From NCBI RefSeq assembly GCF_015690345.1, contig NZ_JADPUN010000226.1, positions 1 to 42,209 on the forward strand: a stretch of DNA of 42,209 bases, read 5' to 3'. The notes beneath the pieces are model-generated. The model saw only the letters and a program-made list of their open reading frames with translations. It made no database searches and was not told the origin of the DNA. A program made the translations under genes and the position numbers. Numbering within the stretch: position 1 is the first letter of the stretch; each line of letters opens with the position of its first letter. Shown here piece after piece: positions 34,305 to 42,209 of the stretch. The DNA is from Plantactinospora alkalitolerans. Its GTDB lineage: Bacteria > Actinomycetota > Actinomycetes > Mycobacteriales > Micromonosporaceae.

Positions 34305-35042
34305 ATGAGCCGGGGCTGGGTGCTGGACGACTGGCGTGAGGCGTTCCTCGTCGAGGCCCGGCTGCGCCGGCTGCCCGGCACCGAGATCGGTGAGGCGCTC
34401 GCCGAGATCGACACGTACTGCGCCGACTCCGGCGTCGATCCCACCGAGGCGTTCGGCGAGCCGGCGGAGTACGCCACGGCCCTCGCCCACGGTCGCCGAT
34501 CCGGGCGGGGTTCTCCGGCCGGGCGACGCCAGCTCTGGCGCGGCGTACTCGTCGCGAGCGGCACCCTGACCGGCGTGATGTCCCTGCTCGCCGGGGTCGA
34601 CGCGGCCACCCGGGACGTCCGGGCCACCGTCACGGTCGGTCAACTCGTCTCGGTCGCCGTCGGGGTCGCCGGGATCGTCGGCGTCGCCGCGTTCCTGCTC
34701 CGGCCGGGTCGCCGCCGCTTCGGTGGCTTCGACTGGCGGTTCGGCCTGGTCGCGGGCGTCGGGATCGCCGTGACGACCGTTCCGCAACTGGTCTGGCCGC
34801 AGGAGGTGCTCCGGGCATCGGCCTGGCCGCTGCTCGGCGTCGGCCTGGTGGTGCTGTTGTTCGCCTGGTGGCCCCTGCTCTCCGGCCGGCTGCTGGCCGA
34901 CCGGGTGGTCGATCCCGTCACCGGGGCCGAATCGGTCAGAACCCGGGGGTGGCTGCTCGGCGCCGTCCGGTGGGGCCTGCCGGTCGCGCTGCTCTGTGCC
35001 GTGCTCGTCGCGGTCCTGTTCGGTACCACCGGCCCGGGCTGA
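34305..35042 (+). CDS. HAAS-type membrane protein
   Basis: A 245-residue protein. Residues about 1-60 (WREAFLVEARLRRLPGTEIG, EALAEIDTYCADSGVDPTEA, FGEPAEYATAL) resemble the HAAS signalling helix domain, often found with PadR-type regulators. Five or six membrane segments follow, such as LVSVAVGVAGIVGVAAFLLR and WPLLGVGLVVLLFAWWPLLS. No PadR gene is in the window. ATG 34305 has AAGGAGG 7 bp upstream. It ends the type VII-like cluster; whether it belongs functionally is not shown. Confidence 0.7.
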   Translation: MSRGWVLDDWREAFLVEARLRRLPGTEIGEALAEIDTYCADSGVDPTEAFGEPAEYATALAHGRRSGRGSPAGRRQLWRGVLVASGTLTGVMSLLAGVDAATRDVRATVTVGQLVSVAVGVAGIVGVAAFLLRPGRRRFGGFDWRFGLVAGVGIAVTTVPQLVWPQEVLRASAWPLLGVGLVVLLFAWWPLLSGRLLADRVVDPVTGAESVRTRGWLLGAVRWGLPVALLCAVLVAVLFGTTGPG

Positions 35043-35057
35043 GGCGCCGCCGCGGTG

Positions 35058-35088
35058 CCGATGCCCCTCATGCTCCGAGGGGCGTCGG
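35058..35088. terminator. Bidirectional hairpin between the HAAS and methyltransferase genes
   Basis: CCGATGCCCCTC and GAGGGGCGTCGG pair over 12 positions (one wobble) around a 7-base loop ATGCTCC. It lies in the 107-bp gap between converging genes and has no T tract. Confidence 0.65.
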
Positions 35089-35149
35089 GTGCCGTCTCGA
35101 CGGACCCGCCCACGGGGCGCCGCCACGGTGTCGCCCGGCTCGGCCAGTA

Positions 35150-35959
35150 CTAGGGCACCCGCCCGGACGCGAGCAGTGCGGCGGTGGGCAGCGCCAGGAC
35201 GCCGCCGTCGGTGAGGTGAATGGTGGTGAGGCGGTCGTAGTGCTGTCGGATCTGCTCGACCACCTCCGGCGGTTGGGCCGCCATCACCCTGCCCAGACGT
35301 CCGATGCCGCTGGCGGTGCCGTACCACCAGTCCTCGGGATCGGTCTGGTGGACCCAGGCGATGGTTTCGCAGCGCACGTCCGTCAGCGAGGCGGAGCGGA
35401 GCAGCTCACAGAATCCCTCGGCGGTATGCGCGAAGTCCCGCTCCGGCGGGACGGCCGGCTCATCGGCCGGACGTCGGACCCCGGCGGCGTCGAAGACCTG
35501 TTCCCAGAGTCGCTGCAACGGCGGTCGGGGACTCGGCCAGACCGTCGCGGCGATCCGACCGCCCGGACGGACGATCCGGCGCAGCTCGGCGACCGAGACC
35601 GCCGGGTCCCCGACGTGGTTGAGTACGAAGTTCGCCACCACCGCGTCGAAGTGGTCGTCCGGAAACGGAAGCTCGGGCAGGACGGCGTGGCACAGCCCGG
35701 CCTGCGGTACGCGGCGGCGGGCCAGCCCCAGCATGCTGAACTCGGCGTCGACCGCCATTACCCGCGCCTCCCGGGCACAGGCGAGGCCGGCGACCGTCCC
35801 CGGACCCGTGCCGACGTCCAGCACCCGCGTTCCGGCCCGGACCCGCGCGGCGTCGAGCAGCGCCGCCGCCGGATGAGCGCAGAGCTGGACGAAAGAGCGT
35901 TCGTACGCCTCCGCCTGTCCCGCCCAGTGCGTTCGTTGCATGCGGTCGAACGCGGTCAT
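35150..35959 (-). CDS. Class I SAM-dependent methyltransferase
   Basis: A 269-residue methyltransferase of the UbiE/COQ5-like group. Motif I is RVLDVGTGPGTVAGLAC, motif II contains VMAVDAEFSMLGLA, and LPFPDDHFDAVVANFVLNHV is the post-II acidic strand. ELRRIVRPGGRIAATVWPSP is the final characteristic strand, and the ~100 residues after it are variable. The substrate is unknown. ATG 35959 has GGGG about 12 bp upstream. The frame runs further upstream to 36043, through the 14-bp tandem repeat, and is not convincing there. Confidence 0.88.
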   Translation of the reverse strand: MTAFDRMQRTHWAGQAEAYERSFVQLCAHPAAALLDAARVRAGTRVLDVGTGPGTVAGLACAREARVMAVDAEFSMLGLARRRVPQAGLCHAVLPELPFPDDHFDAVVANFVLNHVGDPAVSVAELRRIVRPGGRIAATVWPSPRPPLQRLWEQVFDAAGVRRPADEPAVPPERDFAHTAEGFCELLRSASLTDVRCETIAWVHQTDPEDWWYGTASGIGRLGRVMAAQPPEVVEQIRQHYDRLTTIHLTDGGVLALPTAALLASGRVP

Positions 35960-36016
35960 TGGCAGCGGGCCCCTTCTCTGACGCGGCGTCGACGCCTGAC
36001 CGGCGCACATTAGCAG

Positions 36017-36086
36017 GATGGCGGGCCACGGATGGCGGGCCACGGATGGCGGGCCACGGATGCCGCGCCACGGATGCCGCGCCAGG
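36017..36086. repeat. 14-bp tandem repeat, five copies
   Basis: GATGGCGGGCCACG repeats three times exactly (36017, 36031, 36045), followed by two variant copies (GATGCCGCGCCACG/AGG, 36059 and 36073). It lies in the spacer between the divergent methyltransferase and second histidine kinase genes. Confidence 0.92.
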
Positions 36087-36186
36087 GAGCCCGGTCGGTA
36101 CGCCGGCTACCGCGTCTGGCGTAGGTCGTGCTCGGTTGGCGTACCCGGGGATGACGGCCGTTGGTCGACGCGGCGGCAGTTGGCTA

Positions 36187-36197
36187 TGCCTAGCGTC
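36187..36197 (+). promoter_or_regulatory. TGCCTAGCGTC promoter element of the second two-component system
   Basis: TGCCTAGCGTC, with -10 TAGCGT at 36191-36196, is identical to the element at 24276-24286. CGGCAG lies 13 bp upstream. Here the start is 36 bp further on, with a good RBS, so the leader is short but present. Confidence 0.5.
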
Positions 36198-36232
36198 GGT
36201 GTCGTCAGCTTCGCCGAGGAGGGACGACCGAC

Positions 36233-37516
36233 ATGAAAACAGAAACCGGATACGCGGACCAGCAGGTCCCGGACCGGAGTCGACCGGAGATCGGGCATGC
36301 TCGACCGATGGTGGCAGGTGGTGGGCCCGGGACCGGAGCCGGATCGGCGGTTGTGCGCCGGCCGGTCTGGCGGGACCTGGCGCTGGCCGGCCTGACGACG
36401 TTCGGCGTGCTGGTCGGTACGGCCGTCGCCGGGGCGCCGATCACGTACGAGGGCACAGTGCCGATGGCCACCACGCTCGGCCTGCTCCTGCTGGCCCACC
36501 GCCGCTGGCCGGTGGCCGTGCTGCTGACCAGCCTGGCCGCGATCATCGCGATGCGTACGGCGGAACTGACCGACGCCGGCTGGGTGTGGCCGGCAGCGGT
36601 GATCTTCTTTGTCGTCGCGGCGGACGACACCTCCGCCCGCCCCAGGCTGCGCTGGGCGATCGGGGCGGGCCTGTTCCAGCTGCTCTTCGCCGTCAACTGG
36701 CAGTGGTCGGTGGACGGGCAGGCTGCGCAGCGGGCGATCGGCGAGGTCGGCGGCGAGGCGGTCAGCCTGGCACTGCTCATCGCCGTGGCCGTGGCGTACC
36801 GCAACTGGTCGCGGTGGCGTACCGAACTCGCCGCCGGGCTGGCCCATGCCGAGCAGGAACGGAAACTGGAGGCGGATCGGCGGTCCGCCGAGGAGCGGTT
36901 GCAGATCGCCCGGGAACTGCACGACGTGGTGGCGCACACCCTGACCGTGGTGGGCGTACAACTGCGGGTCGTGGACGAGGCGCTGGACGACTCCACCGCC
37001 GAGGCGCGAGCGGCACTCCGTACCGCCCAGGAGGTCCGGGCCAAGGCGGTGGCCGACCTGCGGTCTCTGATCGACGTGCTGCGGTCGCCGGATGAGCGTT
37101 CCGAGGCCGGTGCCGTACCCGCACCCCAGACCGACCTGGCCGGCCTGGCCGACCTGGTGGTACGGAGCCGGAACAGTGGGCTGGAGGTCGTCGTGGAGAC
37201 CAGTGGCGATCCGGCAGTGGTCTCCGCGCCGGTGGCCCTGGCCAGCTATCGGGTGATCCAGGAGTCCCTGACCAACACCGTCAAGCACGCCGAGGCCCGC
37301 CGGGCCACGGTGCGGCTGGACATCACCGCCGACTCGGTGGGCGTGGTGGTCACCGACGACGGGGTCGGTCCGGGACCGGATGCGGTGCCCGGTCACGGCA
37401 TCAACGGGATGCGGGAACGGGTGGCGGCGCTCGGCGGTACCTTCCGGGCCGGTGCCGCCGAGGGCGGCGGCTACGCGGTGCACGCCACGATCCCTGTGGC
37501 AGGCTTCCGGCCGTGA
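36233..37516 (+). CDS. NarL-system sensor histidine kinase (HisKA_3)
   Basis: A 427-residue membrane kinase. A ~40-residue polar N-terminus precedes about five membrane segments (about 45-185, e.g. TLGLLLLAHRRWPVAVLLTS, WPAAVIFFVVAADD). A coiled linker leads to the HisKA_3 helix LQIARELHDVVAHTLTVVGV, with the phospho-His in ELHD near 229. The HATPase carries the N box RVIQESLTNTVKHAE and G boxes VTDDGVGPG and GHGINGMRERVAALGG. No separate sensor domain is evident. ATG 36233 has GAGGAGGGA about 9 bp upstream. The regulator gene overlaps its end by four bases (GTGA). Confidence 0.93.
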   Translation: MKTETGYADQQVPDRSRPEIGHARPMVAGGGPGTGAGSAVVRRPVWRDLALAGLTTFGVLVGTAVAGAPITYEGTVPMATTLGLLLLAHRRWPVAVLLTSLAAIIAMRTAELTDAGWVWPAAVIFFVVAADDTSARPRLRWAIGAGLFQLLFAVNWQWSVDGQAAQRAIGEVGGEAVSLALLIAVAVAYRNWSRWRTELAAGLAHAEQERKLEADRRSAEERLQIARELHDVVAHTLTVVGVQLRVVDEALDDSTAEARAALRTAQEVRAKAVADLRSLIDVLRSPDERSEAGAVPAPQTDLAGLADLVVRSRNSGLEVVVETSGDPAVVSAPVALASYRVIQESLTNTVKHAEARRATVRLDITADSVGVVVTDDGVGPGPDAVPGHGINGMRERVAALGGTFRAGAAEGGGYAVHATIPVAGFRP

Positions 37517-38196
37517 CGATCACCGTGCTGCTCGCCGACGATCAGGCCCTGGTCCGGGCGGGGTTCCGCAGCCTGCTCGGCCGGGGCCGGGACATCGAGG
37601 TCGTCGGCGAGGCGGCCAGTGGCGACGAGGCGGTCCGGCAGGCCCGTACCCTTCGGCCCGACGTGGTGCTGATGGACATCCGGATGCCGGGGATGGACGG
37701 GCTCGCCGCCACCGAACGGATCGTGCGGGACCCGACGCTGTCCGGGTGCCGGGTCATCATCCTCACCACCTTCGAGACCGACGAGTACGTCTTCGCCGCG
37801 CTACGGGCCGGGGCGAGCGGTTTCCTCACCAAGGAGATCGAACCGGCGCAACTCCGCCAGGCGGTCGGGATCGTGGCCGCCGGCGAGGCGCTGCTGTCGC
37901 CCAGCGTCACCCGCCGGGTCATCGAACAGTTCGCGCACCGGCCGGTGGCGCCCACCGACACCGAGGCGCGGTTGTCGGTGCTCACCGAGCGGGAGCGTGA
38001 GGTGCTGCAACTGATCGCCACCGGCCTGTCGAACGAGCAGATCGCGCAGCGCCTGTTCATCAGCCCGCTGACCGCGAAGACCCACATCAGCCGGGCGATC
38101 GGCAAGCTCGGGGTCCGGGACCGGGTCCAGCTCGTGATCCTGGCGTACGAGACCGGCCTGGTCCGCCCCGGCTCGTCGCCAGAACCGCCGGTCTGA
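37513..38196 (+). CDS. NarL/LuxR-family response regulator
   Basis: A 227-residue regulator coupled to the preceding kinase. The receiver starts TITVLLADDQALVRAGFRSL, has the phospho-Asp in VVLMDIRMPGMDG near 54, Thr in IILTTFETDEY and Lys in GFLTKEIEPAQL. The LuxR HTH is LTEREREVLQLIATGLSNEQ, then IAQRLFISPLTAKTHISRAI. Targets are unknown; the neighbouring MFS exporter has its own TetR control. Confidence 0.96.
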   Translation: MTITVLLADDQALVRAGFRSLLGRGRDIEVVGEAASGDEAVRQARTLRPDVVLMDIRMPGMDGLAATERIVRDPTLSGCRVIILTTFETDEYVFAALRAGASGFLTKEIEPAQLRQAVGIVAAGEALLSPSVTRRVIEQFAHRPVAPTDTEARLSVLTEREREVLQLIATGLSNEQIAQRLFISPLTAKTHISRAIGKLGVRDRVQLVILAYETGLVRPGSSPEPPV

Positions 38197-38206
38197 GTCC
38201 CCGCCG

Positions 38207-38241
38207 CCGGCCGGTCGACGTGATCTCCCGTCGCCGGCCGG
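38207..38241. terminator. Bidirectional hairpin between the response-regulator and MFS genes
   Basis: CCGGCCGG-T-CGACG (38207-38220) pairs with CGTCG-CCGGCCGG (38229-38241): 13 bp with one bulged T and an 8-base loop. It fills most of the 61-bp gap between converging genes and has no T tract. Confidence 0.65.
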
Positions 38242-38257
38242 TGCGGTTCGGTCCGGT

Positions 38258-39685
38258 TCAGGCGACGGCCGCCACCTCGGCGACCCGCTCGGCGTCGGGT
38301 CGCAGTTGCGGGCTGGCCAGGGTGAGGAGCACGTTGGCGACCGCGAACGCCGCCGCGACCAGCAGGCCCCGGTGGAAGCCCTCCACCAGCGCCTGCTGCT
38401 GGCCGGCTCCCTGGGCGAGCGCGTCGCCGACGCGGGTGGTGGAGAGCGTGGTGACGACGCCCAGGCCCAGCGCGCCACCGACCTGGAAGAAGGCGTTCAC
38501 CACGCCCGATGCGGCGCCCGCCTCGTGGTTGGCAACGTCGGCGACGGCGACGATCTGGGCCGGCACGCTGAGGCTGACGATGCCGAACCCGAAGAGCAGC
38601 AGTCCGGGGAGCAGTTCGGTGGTGTAGCTGCCACCGGCTCCGGCCTGGCCGAGCAGCAGCAGGCCGACGAGGCCGACGGTGGCCCCGGTGAGCTGCACCG
38701 TACGGGTGCCGAGCCGGTGCACCAGTTGGCTGGCGAGGACGGCACCGAGGATGGCCGAGGCGCCCATCGGCAGGAAGTGCAGCCCGGCTTCCAGAGCCGA
38801 GTCGCCACGTACCTGTTGCAGGTAGATCGCGGTCAGGAAGAACATCGACAGGAACGCGGCGCCGTTGAGGGCCAGGGCTGCGCTCGACACGCCCAGCGCC
38901 CGGGACCGGAACAGACGCAGCGGGACCAGCGGGGCGGCGGAGCGGGCTTCGACGGCGACGAAGGCGATGAGCAGGGCGACACCGCCGAGAAGGAAGGTGA
39001 GCACCTCCAGTGATCCCCAGCCGCTCGGTTCGGCCCGGACCACTCCGAAGACGACCGAGAGCAGCCCGGCGGTGCCGAGCAGCGCTCCGGCCGCGTCGAA
39101 GGTTCGGGCGCCGTCCGGGTTGTGCCGGATGTCCCGGACGTAGCCGGGGATGACGGCGACGAGCCCGATCACGATCGGCACGTTGACGAAGAAGACCCAC
39201 TGCCAGCTCAGCGAGTCGACGAGCAGGCCACCGGCGACGACGCCGAGGGTGCCGCCGAGTCCGGCGAGGCCGCCCCAGACTCCCATCGCGATGTTCCGTT
39301 CGCGGCCGTGCGGGAACGTGACGGTCAGCAGGGCCAGCGCGGCCGGGGACAGCATCGCGCCGCCCAGGCCCTGGACGGCCCGCGCGCCGATCAGGAAGCC
39401 GGGGGAGTCGGCCAGCCCGGCGACCAGCGAGGCGGCCCCGAACAGGACGAGCCCGGCGATGAAGACCCGGCGCGGGCCGAGCAGGTCGGCGGCCCGGCCG
39501 CCGAGGAGCAGGAAGCCGCCGAAGAGCAGCGTGTACGCGCTGATGACCCATTGCAGGCTCTCGGGCGCGAAGCCCAGGTCGGCCTGGATGTGCGGCAGCG
39601 CGACGTTCACGATCGTCACGTCGAGCACCACGATGAACTGCGCGAGTGCCAGCACCGCGAGTGTGGCCCAGGGACTGCGTCGCAT
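38258..39685 (-). CDS. DHA2-type MFS drug exporter (EmrB/QacA-like)
   Basis: A 475-residue transporter with about 14 membrane segments. Family marks are LDVTIVNVALPHIQADLG in the first helix, LLGGRAADLLGPRRVFIAGL (the MFS loop 2-3 motif), ARAVQGLGGAMLSPAALALL and GVWGGLAGLGGTLGVVAGGL (antiporter motif C region). It probably exports lipophilic drugs or a natural product by proton antiport. ATG 39685 has GAGGTAGG about 4 bp upstream. It is divergent from a TetR gene across a 99-bp region with two palindromic operators, so induction by an exported ligand is likely. Confidence 0.95.
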   Translation of the reverse strand: MRRSPWATLAVLALAQFIVVLDVTIVNVALPHIQADLGFAPESLQWVISAYTLLFGGFLLLGGRAADLLGPRRVFIAGLVLFGAASLVAGLADSPGFLIGARAVQGLGGAMLSPAALALLTVTFPHGRERNIAMGVWGGLAGLGGTLGVVAGGLLVDSLSWQWVFFVNVPIVIGLVAVIPGYVRDIRHNPDGARTFDAAGALLGTAGLLSVVFGVVRAEPSGWGSLEVLTFLLGGVALLIAFVAVEARSAAPLVPLRLFRSRALGVSSAALALNGAAFLSMFFLTAIYLQQVRGDSALEAGLHFLPMGASAILGAVLASQLVHRLGTRTVQLTGATVGLVGLLLLGQAGAGGSYTTELLPGLLLFGFGIVSLSVPAQIVAVADVANHEAGAASGVVNAFFQVGGALGLGVVTTLSTTRVGDALAQGAGQQQALVEGFHRGLLVAAAFAVANVLLTLASPQLRPDAERVAEVAAVA

Positions 39686-39728
39686 TACCTACCTCGTCTG
39701 CGGAAGTGGTCGGATGTATACGGCGTAC

Positions 39729-39776
39729 GTCTACGTAGTATGTCTACACCGTAGACCAAAAGTCTACGGTGTAGAC
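39729..39776. promoter_or_regulatory. TetR operators controlling the MFS/TetR divergent promoters
   Basis: GTCTACACCGTAGAC (39742-39756) and GTCTACGGTGTAGAC (39762-39776) are exact reverse complements separated by CAAAA. Each is itself a dyad GTCTAC-N3-GTAGAC. A third partial site, GTCTACGTAGTA, begins at 39729. TAGACT (39772-39777) inside the right site is 7 bp before GTG 39785 and serves as the -10 of a leaderless TetR mRNA, so repressor binding would directly block it. Confidence 0.9.
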
Positions 39777-39784
39777 TTGGCGAC

Positions 39785-40486
39785 GTGGCAGGTATGAGCA
39801 AGGACACCGGCCGGCAGCGGCGCCTCGATCCGGACAGGATCGCGGAGAGCGCCCTGGCCATCGCGGACGCCGAGGGGCTGTCCACGCTGACGGTCCGGCG
39901 GCTCGCCCAGCACCACGGCGTCACCCCGATGGCCCTCTACCGGCACTTCCGGGACAAGGACGAACTCCTCGACGCGATCGCCGAACGGCTCTTCGCCGCC
40001 GTCGTCGTGCCCGAGCCCGGCGACGCGCCCTGGCACGAACAGCTACAGGATCTCCTCGCCGCGATCCTCGCCGCGCTGTCGCCGCATCCCAACGCCGCCG
40101 GGCTCACCCTGCACCGGATCCTCGCCTCGGAACCCGGCCTGACCGTGGCCGAACGGGCCCTCGCACTCCTGGCCGAAGCCGGCTTCTCCACGGACCAGGC
40201 CGCCGAGATCGGTAGTCAGGTGATCGGCTCCCTGATCGCCATCGTCACCCCCGCACCGGGGACCACGGAGGATTCCGATCCCGAGGTCAGGGACGAGCGG
40301 TTCCGGGCCAAGCGGGCGGCGCTGGCGGCCCTCTCGCCACGGCGTTACCCGCACGTCGTCGCCTCCGCCGAAACCCTGGTGCACTGCGCCAGTGGACGGC
40401 GCGACCAGGCCCTGGCCGTACACCTCATCGTGGCGGGCGTCCGGGCCGTGCGGCCGACCGGCTCCCCGGCCGCCGCCGGGGTCTGA
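39785..40486 (+). CDS. TetR/AcrR-family repressor
   Basis: A 233-residue regulator. The N-terminal HTH is [40 protein letters not shown], then [16 protein letters not shown]. The C-terminal helices resemble the TetR_C ligand pocket. GTG 39785 fits a leaderless transcript from the -10 at 39772; ATG 39794 is the alternative. It very likely binds the palindromes upstream, repressing both itself and the divergent exporter. Confidence 0.95.
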   Translation: MAGMSKDTGRQRRLDPDRIAESALAIADAEGLSTLTVRRLAQHHGVTPMALYRHFRDKDELLDAIAERLFAAVVVPEPGDAPWHEQLQDLLAAILAALSPHPNAAGLTLHRILASEPGLTVAERALALLAEAGFSTDQAAEIGSQVIGSLIAIVTPAPGTTEDSDPEVRDERFRAKRAALAALSPRRYPHVVASAETLVHCASGRRDQALAVHLIVAGVRAVRPTGSPAAAGV

Positions 40487-40626
40487 CCGCCGGTGGCGGT
40501 GCGCCGATGGCGCGCCACGATCCCCCGCCAAACCCGGGCGAGGCCGGGTCGGGTGAGCCATTAGGCTTGCAGGGTTCTGTCCGGATGTTTGCCGGGGGCG
40601 GTTGCCGCCCGAGAGCTGGAGTCTTG

Positions 40627-42129
40627 ATGAGCACGACCGTCCTGCCCTCGTACGACGAGGTCGTCGAGCGCTACGCCCCGGTGATCGGCCTGGAGACCCA
40701 TGTCGAGCTGGGCACGAACACCAAGATGTTCTGTGGCTGCCCGACCGACTTCGGCGGCGAGCCCAACACCCGTGTCTGCCCGGTCTGTCTGGGTCTGCCC
40801 GGTTCGCTGCCGGTGGCCAACAAGGCGGCGATCGAGGCGACGATCCGGATCGGCCTGGCGCTGAACTGTTCGATCGCCTCCTGGAGCCGGTTCGCCCGGA
40901 AGAACTACTTCTACCCGGACATGCCGAAGAACTTCCAGATCAGCCAGTACGACGAGCCGCTCTGCGTGGACGGCTTCCTCGACGTCGAGGTCGACGGGGA
41001 GATCGTCCGGATCGGGATCGAGCGGGTGCACCTGGAGGAGGACACCGGAAAGAGCCTGCACGTGGGCGGCGCCACCGGTCGGATCCAGGGTGCGACGGAG
41101 TCGCTGGTCGACTACAACCGGGCCGGCATCCCGCTGGTGGAGATCGTCACCAAGCCCATCCCCGGTACCGGGGCGAAGGCGCCGATCGTCGCCCGGGCGT
41201 ACGTGACCGAGCTGCGGGACGTGCTCCGCACGCTCGGAGTCTCCGACGTCCGGATGGAGGAGGGCTCGCTGCGCTGCGACGTGAACACGTCGCTGTCGCC
41301 CGCCGGGTCGGCCGAGTGGGGCACCCGGACCGAGACCAAGAACGTCAACTCGCTGCGCTCGGTCGAGCGGGCGGTCCGGTCGGAGATGCTGCGCCAGGCC
41401 GCCGTACTGGACGGCGGGGGCCGGATCGTCCAGGAGACCCGGCACTTCCACGAGGACAGCGGCGACACCACCTCGGGCCGGTCGAAGGAGACCGCCACCG
41501 ACTACCGCTACTTCCCGGAGCCCGACCTGGTGCCGCTGGCGCCGGACTCGGCCTGGGTCGCCGAGCTCAAGGCCGCACTGCCGGAACTGCCCCGGGTGCA
41601 CCGTCGGCGGTTGCAGCAGGACTGGGGCCTGTCCGACCACGACATGCAGTCGGTGCTGAACGCCGGTGCGGTCGAGCTGATCGAGCAGACCGTGGCCGCC
41701 GGGACGACGCCGGCCGGCGCCCGGAAGTGGTGGCTGGGCGAGCTGTCCCGGCGGGCCAACGAGGCAGGTGTCGAGTTGTCCGCGGTCGGCGCCAGCCCGG
41801 CACAGGTCGCGGAACTGCAACTCCTGGTCGACGAGGGCAAGCTGAACGACAAGCTGGCCCGTACCGTGCTCGAGGCCGTGGTGGCGGGTGAGGGCTCGCC
41901 GCGCGAGATCATGGCCGCCCGGGGCCTGGAGGTCGTCTCCGACACCGGCGCGCTGACCACCGCCGTCGACGCGGCGATCGAGGCCAACCCGGACATCGCC
42001 GCCAAGGTCCGGGACGGCAAGGTGGCCGCGGCCGGTGCCCTGGTCGGGGCGGTCATGAAGAGCACCCGGGGAGCGGACGCCAAGACCGTCCGCTCGCTGA
42101 TCCTGTCCCGGCTCGGCGTCGAGGGCTGA
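40627..42129 (+). CDS. gatB: Aspartyl/glutamyl-tRNA(Asn/Gln) amidotransferase subunit B
   Basis: A 500-residue full-length GatB, the subunit that phosphorylates and amidates the misacylated t[23 protein letters not shown] opens the catalytic cradle, with the zinc cysteines in MFCGCPTDF and [14 protein letters not shown]. The kinase-like core carries [29 protein letters not shown] and [15 protein letters not shown]. The C-terminal YqeY-like helical domain ends [23 protein letters not shown] 40627 has GGAG 6 bp upstream; the frame continues upstream to 40507 without support. It is separated from gatC-gatA by about 28 kb and so has its own transcript. Confidence 0.98.
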   Translation: MSTTVLPSYDEVVERYAPVIGLETHVELGTNTKMFCGCPTDFGGEPNTRVCPVCLGLPGSLPVANKAAIEATIRIGLALNCSIASWSRFARKNYFYPDMPKNFQISQYDEPLCVDGFLDVEVDGEIVRIGIERVHLEEDTGKSLHVGGATGRIQGATESLVDYNRAGIPLVEIVTKPIPGTGAKAPIVARAYVTELRDVLRTLGVSDVRMEEGSLRCDVNTSLSPAGSAEWGTRTETKNVNSLRSVERAVRSEMLRQAAVLDGGGRIVQETRHFHEDSGDTTSGRSKETATDYRYFPEPDLVPLAPDSAWVAELKAALPELPRVHRRRLQQDWGLSDHDMQSVLNAGAVELIEQTVAAGTTPAGARKWWLGELSRRANEAGVELSAVGASPAQVAELQLLVDEGKLNDKLARTVLEAVVAGEGSPREIMAARGLEVVSDTGALTTAVDAAIEANPDIAAKVRDGKVAAAGALVGAVMKSTRGADAKTVRSLILSRLGVEG

Positions 42130-42140
42130 CCTGTAAGGAA

Positions 42141-42183
42141 GGGCCCCCGCTTATCGTTTTCTGCATAAGCGGGGGCCCCTTTT
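42141..42183 (+). terminator. Strong intrinsic terminator after gatB (REP-like)
   Basis: GGGCCCCCGCTTAT (42141-42154) and ATAAGCGGGGGCCC (42165-42178) form a perfect 14-bp stem with loop CGTTTTCTGC, followed by CTTTT. The flanks (TGTAAGGAA before, TTTTAACAC after) and the GGGCCCC core resemble a dispersed hairpin element that I recall from Micromonosporaceae intergenic regions; that recollection is unverified. Confidence 0.92.
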
Positions 42184-42209
42184 AACACCTCAGCCAGTGG
42201 GGGTGGGGG

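Noticed and set aside
33066-35327. A 753-codon minus-strand frame opposite the type VII-like cluster
   Set aside because: Shadow frame covering several better-supported genes on the other strand.
36017-36086. 14-bp repeats considered as iterons of an origin
   Set aside because: GC-rich, with no AT-rich unwinding region or replication gene nearby.

Overview
The window is high-GC actinobacterial DNA with typical features of that group: strong G/C bias at third codon positions, many GTG starts, AT-poor spacers, NarL/LuxR two-component pairs, a SigE-family sigma factor and type VII-secretion-like small proteins. Gene content and order (a MetE-like protein, ligA, then gatC-gatA and further on gatB) and the GGGCCCCC-type hairpin after gatB suggest the family Micromonosporaceae (Micromonospora, Plantactinospora or a relative). 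The family placement is an inference. I see no prophage, insertion sequence, CRISPR array, rRNA or tRNA.

Layout. 1-3.5 kb: the internally deleted remnant of a quinone-oxidoreductase-like gene, a divergent MarR regulator, a MetE-like protein, a small VOC protein and an ADP-ribosylglycohydrolase. 3.7-12.9 kb is a rightward housekeeping block: a large TPR-like protein, NAD+-dependent DNA ligase (ligA), a membrane GGDEF-EAL protein, and gatC-gatA of the tRNA amidotransferase. gatB is separate, at the right edge (40.6-42.1 kb). 12.9-20.4 kb is accessory: a membrane protein with PH-like repeats, a GNAT/XRE pair, a DUF1152 protein, an APH-like kinase with a VOC protein, a decayed FAD monooxygenase, and an NmrA-type reductase with a textbook MerR-type promoter.

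20.6-27.9 kb is the most interesting stretch. A NarL-type two-component system, whose kinase carries an extra C-terminal membrane segment and exported domain, is followed by a PAP2 phosphatase gene that runs about 309 bp antisense into the response-regulator gene. Next come a membrane-anchored LuxR-type protein and a polytopic membrane protein. The kinase and the polytopic membrane protein share nearly identical promoters (CTTTCGGCAG-(A)-TGCCG, then GATGGTCC, then a -10 that implies leaderless mRNA). Then a lipoprotein, a SigE-family sigma factor and its membrane anti-sigma-like partner form an overlapping operon. The lipoprotein and the partner carry the same four-cysteine exported domain, which looks like an undescribed sensor/decoy arrangement. 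A secreted serine protease follows.

28-42 kb: an Asp-nucleophile alpha/beta hydrolase, a metallophosphoesterase, an FAD monooxygenase with an in-frame 24-bp minisatellite, a type VII-secretion-like cluster (EspC-like, WXG-like, YbaB-like and PH-like proteins plus a HAAS membrane protein), a methyltransferase, a second NarL-type two-component system, and a divergent MFS exporter/TetR pair over a double palindromic operator. gatB ends with a strong hairpin terminator. Several convergent gene pairs are separated by long GC-rich hairpins without a U tract.
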